Positions 8,725 to 17,522 are shown, counted from the stretch's first letter. The stretch is DNA of 64,000 nucleotides from Aliivibrio salmonicida LFI1238 (GCF_000196495.1 NC_011312.1:2046001-2110000), one strand, 5' to 3'. Translations and numbers: made by a program. Notes: a model not told the origin generated them from the sequence alone.

Positions 8725-8986
8725 ATGAAAAACTCTAATCAAGTTAAGTCAGCAGTACTAGAGTTACTCTCAATCGCTGGCTTTATTAACTACATATAAA
8801 CAGACGATGATTACACTCAATATTTGAGTTAATGTAGGGTTTACTTGAAGAGTATGATAAGTACAAACCATTAATAGAAGTACTAACCGTATCTATTTAA
8901 TATGGGAAGATAATGCAGATGAGTTCGCTGAATTTAATTCTAGTATAAGATTATTAATGAGGGCACGAATCATAGATAATGATTAA
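8725..8986 (+). pseudogene. Decayed small gene remnant
   Basis: A perfect ribosome binding site (AAGGAG, 8714-8719) precedes ATG at 8725, and the frame begins MKNSNQVKSAVLELLSIAGF but stops after 24 codons. Further coding-like stretches continue in shifted frames: GLLEEYDKYKPLIEVLTVSI near 8830-8900, then EDNADEFAEFNSSIRLLMRA up to the stop at 8984-8986. Taken together they look like one protein of about 85-90 residues broken by at least two frameshifts or stops. I do not recognise the family. Confidence 0.5.
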
Positions 8987-9010
8987 TGCCCTAAGGTTAT
9001 TTATAAATTT

Positions 9011-9976
9011 TTAATCTCTTCTAACACAATGAGGAGAAAGCGTTGTTCCCCATGCATCATAATTTATAATGCCAGAATCTTCTTTTATTTCAATAGTCCC
9101 ACAAGATTTGTGTACACCTGCTACAACATTAAATTGAGGATAGAAAATGTCTCCCGACTTACCATCAGAACAAATGGAGCTCCCTACGCCGTAAGGTCCT
9201 GAATATTCGCCATTTCCTTTTATATCAATATTTGCAAGAAAAGCTGTACCAGATATTAGTGAAAGGCAAACTTTAGGTTTTTGTCTATCGTTAATTATTT
9301 TTTCTAAACCATCTATTGCATCTTCATTTAAATTATCTGAATTATAAAACCAATGCTTATCATTAACTTTAATAAATGCAGTATAGGAAGATACTCCATC
9401 ACATCTTATGTCACCTAGAGAGTTATCTCGCACATTAGTAAGGCTTTTTAATAGTTTTTCAATGAAAAAATCTTGTTCTTGTGTGTAACCTTCATACATG
9501 GTTTGTAATGTGTTGGGAAATAAAGTATTACCAGCAATAACAACATTTTTGTTGATAATCGATCCTTTATCAGAAGGTACTTCAGTACCAGTATATGCAA
9601 AACCTTCTACAGGACCTGAAGACGGGTTATTTAGTATTAGATACTGTCGAGATTTATTCTCAAATTCGCCATCTTGATCATGAAGCCACTCAAGAATTTG
9701 ATTTCCTCTAACATTATCGATAATTTGATCTTTTCCATTTTTCAAATTTATATTGTCGTAGTTAACTGTTGCTTGTGTTGTAATTGTACCTATAGGTGTT
9801 ATGGCATTAACGTATTCAGTGATATCCGTCTCAGGAGGTAAAAATACACAACTAGCAAATGCTGCACCATAATATCCACTAATTTCGTCATAAGCGACTA
9901 TAGAGAAAGTTGCATTTGCATTGAATGTGAAAAATGAAAATAAGGTTCCTGAAATAAGTAAAAATATTTTTTTCAT
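9011..9976 (-). CDS. Secreted DUF1028 family protein (Ntn-hydrolase-like)
   Basis: A 321-residue exported protein. A Sec signal peptide (residues 1-22, ending A-N-A) is followed at once by TFSIVAYDEISGYYGAAFAS, the conserved opening of DUF1028 proteins, and further matches follow (TPIGTITTQATVNYDN; VEGFAYTGTEVPSD; NVVIAGNTLFPN). DUF1028 is, as I recall, placed in the Ntn-hydrolase superfamily, where a processed N-terminal residue is the nucleophile. Here signal peptidase cleavage would leave Thr23 as the mature N-terminus. Later Cys residues (CDGVS, CLSLIS, SICSDG, KSCGTI, HCVRRD) suggest periplasmic or extracellular disulfides. It lies downstream of the ibrAB surface-protein operon but behind a terminator (10333-10360), so it probably has its own promoter. 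Substrate unknown. Confidence 0.7.
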   Translation of the reverse strand: MKKIFLLISGTLFSFFTFNANATFSIVAYDEISGYYGAAFASCVFLPPETDITEYVNAITPIGTITTQATVNYDNINLKNGKDQIIDNVRGNQILEWLHDQDGEFENKSRQYLILNNPSSGPVEGFAYTGTEVPSDKGSIINKNVVIAGNTLFPNTLQTMYEGYTQEQDFFIEKLLKSLTNVRDNSLGDIRCDGVSSYTAFIKVNDKHWFYNSDNLNEDAIDGLEKIINDRQKPKVCLSLISGTAFLANIDIKGNGEYSGPYGVGSSICSDGKSGDIFYPQFNVVAGVHKSCGTIEIKEDSGIINYDAWGTTLSPHCVRRD

Positions 9977-10332
9977 AATATATCCTTAATGTGAGGTTAT
10001 TTAGCATGAATGATTAAATCACTATCTATAAAACCACTTAGGTTTAAACTAGTAAAACAAATAATATTAATGCTAGTAATGAAAATAACAAATCAATATT
10101 GTATTGACAAAACTATCTAAAAGAACTTTAAATAAAGTGAGATACATAAGTAAACTATATTTCAGGTTGTTTAATGAAAATAAAGTTGAGCTATGTATAC
10201 TGAAATTTAATTAAATAATACATACAATAAATATTATTTATAATTCCTAGATTACTTTATTTTATCAGAATTATTAATTACTCTTTTTTTCATGTGTAAA
10301 TGATGGATAGTTTTATTTATAGGTTACGGAAA
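9977..10332. other. AT-rich intergenic region upstream of the DUF1028 gene
   Basis: A gap of about 350 bases of very AT-rich DNA with no credible coding frame. It should hold the promoter of the minus-strand DUF1028 gene; I cannot pick out a specific -35/-10 pair with confidence. Confidence 0.5.
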
Positions 10333-10360
10333 AAGGCTAAGTTGATGAATTCTCAGCCTT
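10333..10360 (-). terminator. Terminator of the surface-protein operon
   Basis: Arms AAGGCTAAG (plus strand, from 10333) and CTCAGCCTT (to 10360) pair with one mismatch; read on the minus strand the stem is followed by TTTTTCC. It lies just beyond the 3' end of the 741-residue protein gene, closing that operon before the DUF1028 gene. Confidence 0.65.
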
Positions 10361-10402
10361 AAATTTAATTTTCTATGTGTTTTTAAATAACGGTTTACTA
10401 AT

Positions 10403-12628
10403 TTATAAGAAAATGAACATTGGTAAAATAGTTGATATTGTTATAGTAGAAGCTGTAGCTACATTAGCAATTTCTGAAATATTCATACTGTTAATTAACG
10501 TTATCATCGTCCCATTAGTCAACTCAACGGATGCTTCATCTAACTCTTCCACTTGTTCAAAAATATTTAACTGCCTTATTACTTCACTGGGTGAATCAGT
10601 TTCAAAATAAGATGAGGTATCTAACCACCATTCCCTAAATTCTTCAGGTGCATCCCATTGCTCATTAATCCAGTGCTCCATTATTTCTGCATCACTTGGC
10701 TGGAATCCATCATTTATATCTACAAGATGTTGATAATGTTCATCCATCCAGTCATTCCAAGTCGTCAGTCGTTTAATTATCCAATCATATTGGTTGTGTA
10801 GTATCATTGTAAATGAAGGATCGATAGCTGAAAAAGCGTGGTATTTGTTAGTATTATAGTCACTCTCAAAAAAGGCGCTTAAATGTTCATGAAATTTATT
10901 GCGTATTTTTTTATTTATATCACTATTACTTGCATTATTAATGCTAAGGTTATTGTATTGCAATCGATTAGCATAATGTTTTAAAGTATACTGTATGTAA
11001 TGGTAAAAAAATGGAGATGGTTTATCATCGCTACCTATATATATCCAATGTTCGTTATTTTCCTTTGTTGTAGGGTAGTAATAATTATTTTCATTAGCTT
11101 TTCCTATGAATGTTGGTGAAAAATACATACCATTATAGTAATGAATGTCACCAGGGAATGTGAAATCATTCCATTCAGATGAAATATTTAGTTTTCTTAT
11201 ATAATTTATATAATTATTTTTAGTTATAAATATACCTAAGTATTCCCATCTTTCATTAGATTTATGATTTGTTGGAAAATACCAATTATTATTAGCTGCG
11301 TTTCCATGAAATTTTGATTTAAATAATTGAATTTCATCATTTTTATAATATGGTACAATATCACCTTCGTCCAAATTAATCCCCCAATCGGTGATGTTTA
11401 TTCCTATTTCATCTATTTGATACTTTAAAAATTCGTTAGAAGTGGAAAGTCTTAGAATTGTGTCTTTACTATCATCATTTAATATGCTTTTTATCAATTT
11501 CTTATAAATGTTATCATCAGGCAACTGTGAAAACCAAGTGTTATCTTGTATTTTTAATAATGTATATTTTATTTCTTCCATGTAATTTTGGTCTTGATTG
11601 TTGTTAATTAAATGATTAATTAATGGGAATGTAAATAATAGTGCTGTATTTTTTTCTTTATATAAATTTTCATTTAAAAATCTACTTTTATTTTTTATGA
11701 AGTCTGAGCTGTTTGTTTTTAATATTTGATCTTTAAATTCTAAATTGAAATTAATTGATAATAATGCGATTATTTCATAATCAAAATTTATTACTTTTGA
11801 AATATAATCAACTTCATTCATTTCATTATTTAAAATAGAAATCTTTTGAGGAGCCTTATCTATAATTGATTTTTTTACTTCATTTATATAATCTTCATTC
11901 GGTTGTAAAGATATATAACGCGTTTGTGATTTTGTTGTTGGTCCTGTTGCGGCATTATTCCACAAATCGGTATATTTAATTTCTTTTATATCTGAATTAT
12001 CTTCTGTACTTTCAGTAATTATATAATAATTATCATGCTCATCAATTCTATCACTATAAGACCATTCTGATTCAAAGCCCCAAATGCCAGAGATAAATGG
12101 AGCATATGCTTTTGCCCAATAGTGAAAATGAATACTATTAATTACTGTTTTATTTAAGTTTGAATAACGATGAATAGCTCGCTCAACAGAACCACGTATA
12201 AGTTCATTTAATACTGTAGAATTTAATTCAATTTCATCATTTATAACATGATCTATATCTTTATTGTTAAAATATAGATTAAAGCTGTCAGGATAGTTAT
12301 ATGCCCATGTGTTTAATATATTAAAGTGCTTTATGAAAATATTTTCAATATTATTAATATCGTTATTTAAGACAGAATTATTATCATCTGACATCTTTTT
12401 ATATTGAATTTTATAATCATTGAATGGTTTTATTATATCTGATTTGAAAATGTTTTTTCTTTTTTTTGAATATGTTCCTTGATCGACGCCACTAGGTGGC
12501 CTTGGCCTATCATCAATACAGTTTTGATAGTCATTCCACGACCCACATGTAGCAGCTGCATTCACAACTGTAGTTGGAGAAATATAAATATAAGTTATAA
12601 GTAGTAAATAGTATAATTTAGATAACAT
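10403..12628 (-). CDS. Large secreted protein of unknown function with a duplicated aromatic module
   Basis: A 741-residue protein I do not recognise. It begins with a Sec signal peptide (about residues 1-24, ending VVNA) and a short Cys-containing start of the mature chain (ATCGSWNDYQNC). The body is rich in Asn, Ile, Lys and Tyr. Residues 422-465 and 493-532 form a clear internal duplication: each has G-D-I, a Tyr-rich stretch, F-x-G-x-A-x-x-N, a Y-x-P-T motif and N-E-x-W-x-Y-[LI]-G, a layout suggestive of a small carbohydrate- or surface-binding beta module. The last 23 residues are hydrophobic and could anchor the protein. It starts two bases after the OmpA-like frame ends and is followed by a terminator, so it belongs to the ibrAB-led operon. 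Codon and base use is far more AT-rich than in the core genes, which suggests acquisition by transfer. Confidence 0.7.
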   Translation of the reverse strand: MLSKLYYLLLITYIYISPTTVVNAAATCGSWNDYQNCIDDRPRPPSGVDQGTYSKKRKNIFKSDIIKPFNDYKIQYKKMSDDNNSVLNNDINNIENIFIKHFNILNTWAYNYPDSFNLYFNNKDIDHVINDEIELNSTVLNELIRGSVERAIHRYSNLNKTVINSIHFHYWAKAYAPFISGIWGFESEWSYSDRIDEHDNYYIITESTEDNSDIKEIKYTDLWNNAATGPTTKSQTRYISLQPNEDYINEVKKSIIDKAPQKISILNNEMNEVDYISKVINFDYEIIALLSINFNLEFKDQILKTNSSDFIKNKSRFLNENLYKEKNTALLFTFPLINHLINNNQDQNYMEEIKYTLLKIQDNTWFSQLPDDNIYKKLIKSILNDDSKDTILRLSTSNEFLKYQIDEIGINITDWGINLDEGDIVPYYKNDEIQLFKSKFHGNAANNNWYFPTNHKSNERWEYLGIFITKNNYINYIRKLNISSEWNDFTFPGDIHYYNGMYFSPTFIGKANENNYYYPTTKENNEHWIYIGSDDKPSPFFYHYIQYTLKHYANRLQYNNLSINNASNSDINKKIRNKFHEHLSAFFESDYNTNKYHAFSAIDPSFTMILHNQYDWIIKRLTTWNDWMDEHYQHLVDINDGFQPSDAEIMEHWINEQWDAPEEFREWWLDTSSYFETDSPSEVIRQLNIFEQVEELDEASVELTNGTMITLINSMNISEIANVATASTITISTILPMFIFL

Positions 12629-12630
12629 AA

Positions 12631-13519
12631 TTACCTCTCAGTATTTTTAATAAGTTTAATAAGTTTAATAAGTTTAATTTCCACTCTTCTATTGAGTACT
12701 CTTCCTGGTCTTGTTAAATTACTTGCTATAGGACTATCTTTCCCAAAAAAATTAATTATAAATGATCTCTCTGATAAACCATTATATTTAAAATAATCTG
12801 AAATAGCATTTGCTCTATTTCTCGATAGTATAACGTTATAATCGTCAGTACCTATATTATCAGAATAACCTGAAATTTCAATAGTCATTTCAGGGTGAGA
12901 TATAATGATTTTTAATAAGCTTTTCAAATGAATGTAATTATTTATTTGAAATGAATTAAGATCAAACTGAATAGGAGCTAATTTTTGAACTGAAATTTTA
13001 CTAGTGTTAATAAATAACTCATCAGTGATGTTATCGTCAACATCATTTAATATATTCATATGATAGTTCTTATATTTTCCAAATTTATAACTTATTGCAA
13101 AGTTAATACTATTTAAATTTCCGCGACCTTGATAACTCACCTCTAAAATGAAATTGTTGATTGATCTTATAATCAATACCAAAAGAAGCAGTTGGTATTA
13201 AGATATTATCTTTATAATCAATTATATAGGCGGCCCCAAATTTCACATAAGGATTAAAAATTTCCTCATCATAAAAATTAATTTTAGGTGATATTGAAAA
13301 AGCAGTTAAATTAAAATCCCCTATATAGTTTATCTGTGATTCTAAAGACATCGCATTTAAATTAATACCAAAAAAATATCCAAAAGAGGTCGCTTCATCA
13401 TTGCAATTATCTTGACAATACGTACTTAGTAGGGAGTAACCTACGTTACCACCAATATAATACTCTGCATTTGAAGTGAAGCTAAAGAAACAGAAAGTAT
13501 AATAATACAAATATTTCAT
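12631..13519 (-). pseudogene. OmpA-like outer membrane protein, frameshifted
   Basis: Two overlapping frames together make one OmpA-family protein of about 295 residues. The first (13519 down to about 13135) has a signal peptide ending SFTSNA and a beta-barrel-like region (YYIGGNVGYSLL, FGYFFGINLNAM, FNPYVKFGAAYIID). The second (to 12631) finishes the barrel (GRGNLNSINFAISYKFG) and contains the peptidoglycan-binding OmpA C-terminal domain (IQFDLNSFQI, IEISGYSDNIGTDDYN, LSRNRANAISDYF, GRVLNRRVEIKL). One extra base at about 13130-13142 separates them; removing it gives a continuous reading such as FRGEYQGRGNLNSI and a length divisible by three. Unless the shift is bypassed, the barrel is made without its periplasmic domain. 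The ATG at 13519 fits the signal peptide better than the one at 13528. Confidence 0.75.
12649..12678. repeat. Tandem 9-bp repeat encoding Leu-Ile-Lys
   Basis: Three head-to-tail copies of a 9-base unit (AATAAGTTT on the plus strand) encode the repeated L-I-K near the C-terminus of the OmpA-like protein. The unit is a multiple of three, so slippage would change length without breaking the frame. Confidence 0.8.
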
Positions 13520-13547
13520 ATATATCACTCATGAATAAAAAATATAT

Positions 13548-14168
13548 TTATTTAAAACTATAGCTAGCACCAATACCAAGAGTCGTATTGTTAGCTCCAG
13601 TAGTGGCAAAAGAAGTTTTTATTGCTACTCCTGAGTTGAAATATTTAGAGACACCAAAGGCTAAAGCATCTTCGCCATCGAAATAACCATAACCCATACC
13701 TACCGAGAATGAACCATCAGTTAGGGTAGGGATATTTGTCATTGCAGCCACACCTGCTATTCCTCTTGAGGATACTTTTCTATTTTGACTGATTTGAGAT
13801 TCAATTTTGCTAATAGATTCCTTAAACATATTATTCCATTCATCAATATATATTGAATTTTTAAGTTCTAAATCAACTAAAGCATTATGATTTGCCTGAA
13901 TAGCGTCGCCTGCTGCCCCTAAATTACTACCTACGGTTGATATGCTTTGGGCATTTACTATAAAATTGGTGTCGATAATCTTTAAACGTTCATTGGTATG
14001 AATTACCACATCGTTTACTACTCTTCTAGTCGCTAATAGCGCTAGATCCTTCGTATATGGAGCATCGATACTCTCGATTGATATTGTTCCATCTGATCGT
14101 GTAGTTGCTGCTATTGTATATGTAGATAAAATAGCTATAGAAATAGTAGATATAAATATTATTTTCAT
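13548..14168 (-). CDS. Exported protein with YadA-like C-terminal membrane anchor
   Basis: A 206-residue protein with a signal peptide (MKIIFISTISIAILSTYTIAA) and, over the last 70 residues, a YadA-type trimeric autotransporter anchor: GIAGVAAMTNIPTLTDGSFSVGMGYGYF, then EDALAFGVSKYF, GVAIKTSFATTG and GIGASYSFK, ending in an aromatic plus one residue. Between them is a short predicted helical stalk (about residues 85-135). Three copies would be expected to form a 12-stranded outer-membrane pore displaying a short passenger. The passenger is much smaller than in typical adhesins. The start at 14168 overlaps the 3' end of ibrB. In E. coli, IbrA and IbrB activate the YadA-like Eib immunoglobulin-binding proteins, so the position directly after ibrB is suggestive. 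Confidence 0.75.
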   Translation of the reverse strand: MKIIFISTISIAILSTYTIAATTRSDGTISIESIDAPYTKDLALLATRRVVNDVVIHTNERLKIIDTNFIVNAQSISTVGSNLGAAGDAIQANHNALVDLELKNSIYIDEWNNMFKESISKIESQISQNRKVSSRGIAGVAAMTNIPTLTDGSFSVGMGYGYFDGEDALAFGVSKYFNSGVAIKTSFATTGANNTTLGIGASYSFK

Positions 14169-14172
14169 TATT

Positions 14173-14799
14173 TTATTTCCAAGCAAAAGAAAAATCTTCA
14201 TCTTTATACGCATCTGCTAAACCTGTAATTTGCTGCATTCTTAAGACCTCATCGGGGTCCATTCCTAATTCTTCGCATATTTTTTTATTGTTCCATGACG
14301 ATTGCTTTAGTTTCATTATTAATTTAGAAGTTAACTCAACTTGGTGAGAGCCTCTTGCTACGTTATGCCTCACAGAGGATGTTATTTGTTCGCTATAAGA
14401 ATGAATTAAGCTGACTGTAGGTATATAGCTATGAAATGAGTTTTTAATATCGAGATTATTTTTTATAATTTTAACTCGATGAGAACCATCAATTATTTTA
14501 TGTATATAACCATCACTTTCAGATACGATTATTGGCATAGTTAAGCCATCTTTTTTAATTGAATGCTTTAATAATTTATACTCAGGAGATGCCATAATAT
14601 TAGGGTTGTAGTCATTATCTCTAATTAAACTGGAACTAATTAACTTCACATTTAAAACTGGATGTTTAATATCAACAATTTTATATGACAAGTCAGATAG
14701 TATATTGAAAATGTCAACGCGACTTTTTGTATCAAAATCGCAAAAATCTATTTCATCAAGTTCATTTAAAATAGATAATACTTTTTCAATTTTATTCAT
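14173..14799 (-). CDS. ibrB: IbrB-like ParB/sulfiredoxin-fold regulator
   Basis: A 208-residue cytosolic protein with a ParB N-terminal-like domain (about residues 65-120: ASPEYKLLKHSIKKDGLTMPII followed by IIDGSHRVKI, the DGxHR counterpart of the ParB GERR box) and a C-terminal helical region (KLIMKLKQSSWNNKKICEELGMDPDEVLRMQQITGLADAY) like a helix-turn-helix. This is the layout of IbrB, the partner of the PAPS-reductase-like IbrA; together they activate eib surface-protein genes in E. coli ECOR-9. It starts 4 bases before the ibrA frame ends (overlap 14796-14799), which indicates translational coupling. Intact here even though ibrA is broken. Confidence 0.8.
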   Translation of the reverse strand: MNKIEKVLSILNELDEIDFCDFDTKSRVDIFNILSDLSYKIVDIKHPVLNVKLISSSLIRDNDYNPNIMASPEYKLLKHSIKKDGLTMPIIVSESDGYIHKIIDGSHRVKIIKNNLDIKNSFHSYIPTVSLIHSYSEQITSSVRHNVARGSHQVELTSKLIMKLKQSSWNNKKICEELGMDPDEVLRMQQITGLADAYKDEDFSFAWK

Positions 14800-15937
14800 A
14801 CACCGATCCTGTTATTTTTATAGTCTTCATATATTTCTGTATAGTAATTAGTTAACTTTTTATTTTGTCCAAATGATAAACCATAGCACCAATAATCATT
14901 TTTTATTAATACTTTACATATTCTCCGCCAACTTGGTATTTTTTTACCCGCCTCTAATTTTTTATCACCGAAATCAGGGATTGAGTAAATTCCAGTTTTA
15001 TTTTTATTTTTCCTCCACCATGATAAAAATTTGTATATTCTTTCACGGTAATGCTTTTCTAAGTGAGGTGGCATTGTTCGAAGTAAATATTTACTGTAAG
15101 TTTTATAACTATAGCCTTCAGGTAATTCAAATTTATAATATCCTAAAATTCGAGTATTTGATATAACCATAATCCCTTTCTTTGATCGTCACCAAAAGGT
15201 TGACATAGACGTTGCTGCGCTAAGGAAACACCTGCTTGTTGCATTAAGTCATAAATTTTATTATATAAATATTTAAACTTACCATTAGCAATCCAAATAT
15301 CAGTAACTCTCCAATCATATATAGGATACGCATTAAAAACATCATCACTAATTTTTGTTGTCCACTTATAATTAAGGTATTTTCTTTTATGATTGTTTTT
15401 TATTGTTCTATATCTATTTAGGGATTCATCAGAACGAATAGCAACTAAACATGCACATTTTGTCTTTTTTATAGATGCATACCATTTAGAGAATTTAAGT
15501 ACGAATTCTTCGAATTCCATTCCAAATGTATAAAATGGGAAATAATCTGTATTTTTAATTACGGCGTCGCTATCTGGAAAATCTCGTAACCATTTATTAG
15601 AAACCCCAGGATCCCAACATATCCATTTAGGTTGAAACTGTGAAACTGAATTTCTTAAACTAAGAGGAAGACAAACCCAAAAAGCATTTATTTCATTTTT
15701 TGAAACCATTTCATTTATATATTCAATTGTGCATTTATACTGAGCTTCTAAATCTATAATTAGTACATCAACAGGTAAGCGATTTCTTTTTCTGGATTCT
15801 TCTATAACTAGATTTAAGAGTACACCAGAGTCTTTCCCGCCGGAGAATGAAACATAGAAGTGTTCAAATCCATCTAAAATAACATTAATACGCTGCCTAG
15901 CTGCTGTATTTACATCATACTCTAGACCAATTTTCAT
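14796..15937 (-). pseudogene. ibrA: IbrA-like PAPS-reductase-family protein, broken by internal deletion
   Basis: IbrA/DUF3440 proteins belong to the PAPS reductase / ATP-pyrophosphatase family. The N-terminal part (15937 to 15143, 264 residues) has the PP-loop SGGKDSG (residues 32-38) and ends QQRLCQPFGDDQRKGLWLYQ before a stop. The C-terminal part continues in another frame from about 15170 (LGYYKFELPEGYSYKTYSKYLLRTMPPHLEKHYRERI, then PSWRRICKVLIKNDYWCYGLSF). In relatives I remember, a stretch of about 25 residues (around E-T-W-x-x-V-x-R-V-N-G-A-N) joins these blocks and is missing here, so a frame-breaking deletion of several tens of bases near 15150 is likelier than a single-base error. 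The downstream frame has an ATG at 15170 and might be made separately. Confidence 0.75.
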
Positions 15938-16479
15938 AAATATACCTTCATGTGTTAATTAAATCTCTTATGTAAATAGTTAAATGAATTCTACATTCAA
16001 TATATCTTCAAAATTTATAATTAGTAAAACGAAAATAATTTTCATTAACCATGATTATTTTAAATGGTAATTATTAGATACTTAATTTAGAGTTAAAAGT
16101 CTAAATAAGGTGGATTAATATATAATAAATCATATTATCTATTAATAATCTGTTTATTAAAATGAAGAAAAAAGAAATTTCGTCTCAATGCATTAATTTA
16201 GATTTAAATGTCAATATAACGTTAATTAAATAGAATGATTGATTTGTTTATATTTATATGTATATATGGTTGATAATTATTTTTGATTTATAAATCAACA
16301 ACTAAAGGATAACTTTGATAAAAATAACATATGATTTTAGGTAGAAATTAAGTGTAATTTAAGAAATATATTTAATATCTGTTTTATTTTTAAGTCCCGT
16401 GCACTGATAATTGCGAGTAGTGTCTTAAAAATAAAAAGTATTGAGTATTTTATTTAAAGTGGATACAGATAAGTATCAA
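15938..16479. other. AT-rich intergenic region upstream of ibrA
   Basis: About 540 bases of very AT-rich DNA with no coding frame. It separates the ibrA operon from the phage remnant and should hold the operon promoter. I see no clear operator or RNA gene. Confidence 0.5.
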
Positions 16480-17126
16480 TTAATAACTCAGGGCCATATT
16501 GCCCAGATTCACACTCAAATCGAGTCCTTTATCGTGCGTGACGTTATCTACCGTGACGGGTTTTTCTGATTTAATCGTTAATGCCACTTGCGCCTGACTT
16601 TTTATAATCTGAGTGGTTAGCGGCGTTATTTTTTGTGGTTGAATGGTGCTCCGATCTCCTCGGTCGGCCACGTTGGTACTCGCGTGCGCGGCATTTTCTC
16701 GTTTGTTTACCGTGTCATTGGTTGTGATCCCAAGCGCTACGTTTTTATCTTTCAGATCGTTCATTTTATTCTTAAGAGTCTCCACTTCTTCTCCCGCCTC
16801 TTTGATGGGGCTGGCCCAATCCGACAGCAGTGCATCGGGCAGCAAATTAATGAAGGTTTTGAGTTTCTCCCATAAGTAATCGAAGGTGAGTTCCATTTTT
16901 TTAAGCATGACATCAAACCCAATAAAGGTGTCGATTAAATACAGCACTGCAACGACAACGGCTGCGATGGCGGCCGCAAACCAACCAATGGGGCCACCCA
17001 TGATCGCCGCATTTAATACCACAAACGCTATCTTTAATAACGCTAAGCCCGCCAACACCTCAGCCATGTGCTCAGAGATAAAAATAAGACCGTTACCCAA
17101 TAAGCTGATCCCTTCGTAGAGTGTGT
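16480..17126 (-). pseudogene. Phage tail tape-measure protein, C-terminal fragment
   Basis: C-terminal end of a Mu-like or related phage tail tape-measure protein. The open frame runs into the IS66 left end (TLYEGISLLGNGLIFISEHM) and continues with hydrophobic segments LAGLALLKIAFVVLNAAIMG and GPIGWFAAAIAAVVVAVLYLID, then WEKLKTFINLLPDALLSDW, an Ala/Thr-rich linker and a beta-like tail to NLGNMALSY. Base composition is clearly more GC-rich than the neighbouring ibrAB block, so it has a different origin. No other tail genes are found on either side, so the prophage is otherwise gone, at least from this window. Confidence 0.7.
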
Positions 17127-17207
17127 GTAAGCGTGCGGGGAACTACACCTAACAAATAAAATTCATTATGCGTATCTTACGATCTTTCATTTAACGAGAA
17201 CGTAATT

Positions 17208-17522
17208 ATGCAAAAAGATAAAAAGAGAACACCAGAGCAATGGCACGCTCTATTTGAATCTCAGCAATCTAGCAAGCTTAGTGCCGCTGAATTTTGTCGT
17301 AACCATAATATTCTGCCAAAGACATTTAGTGCACGTAAAGCACGATGGAAACAAAAGATTAACGCTTCTACTTTCTTGAAAGTAGAAGCGTTAACATCAA
17401 CTATCATCGCCACTCCACAATTACCAGATATTCAACTTTCTATCGGAAAATTGCGATTAACATTGCCAGCTAATACTGAACCTCACTGGATAGGACTCTT
17501 ATTAAAAGGGTATCAATCATGA
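17208..17522 (+). CDS. tnpA: IS66 accessory protein TnpA
   Basis: A 104-residue IS66 orf1 product, a small basic protein with an N-terminal helix-turn-helix-like region (TPEQWHALFESQQSSKLSAAEFCRNHNILPKTFSARKARWK) of the type that binds element DNA. Its end overlaps the start of tnpB by four bases (ATGA at 17519-17522), so the two are translationally coupled. The protein is identical in copy 2. Confidence 0.9.
   Translation: MQKDKKRTPEQWHALFESQQSSKLSAAEFCRNHNILPKTFSARKARWKQKINASTFLKVEALTSTIIATPQLPDIQLSIGKLRLTLPANTEPHWIGLLLKGYQS

Noticed and set aside
10377..10610. Plus-strand frame of 77 codons
   Set aside because: Lies antisense over the 3' end of the 741-residue protein gene and has no ribosome binding site or recognisable domain.
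14873..15166. Plus-strand frame of 97 codons
   Set aside because: Antisense to the C-terminal part of ibrA; the minus strand carries a clear DUF3440-like sequence.
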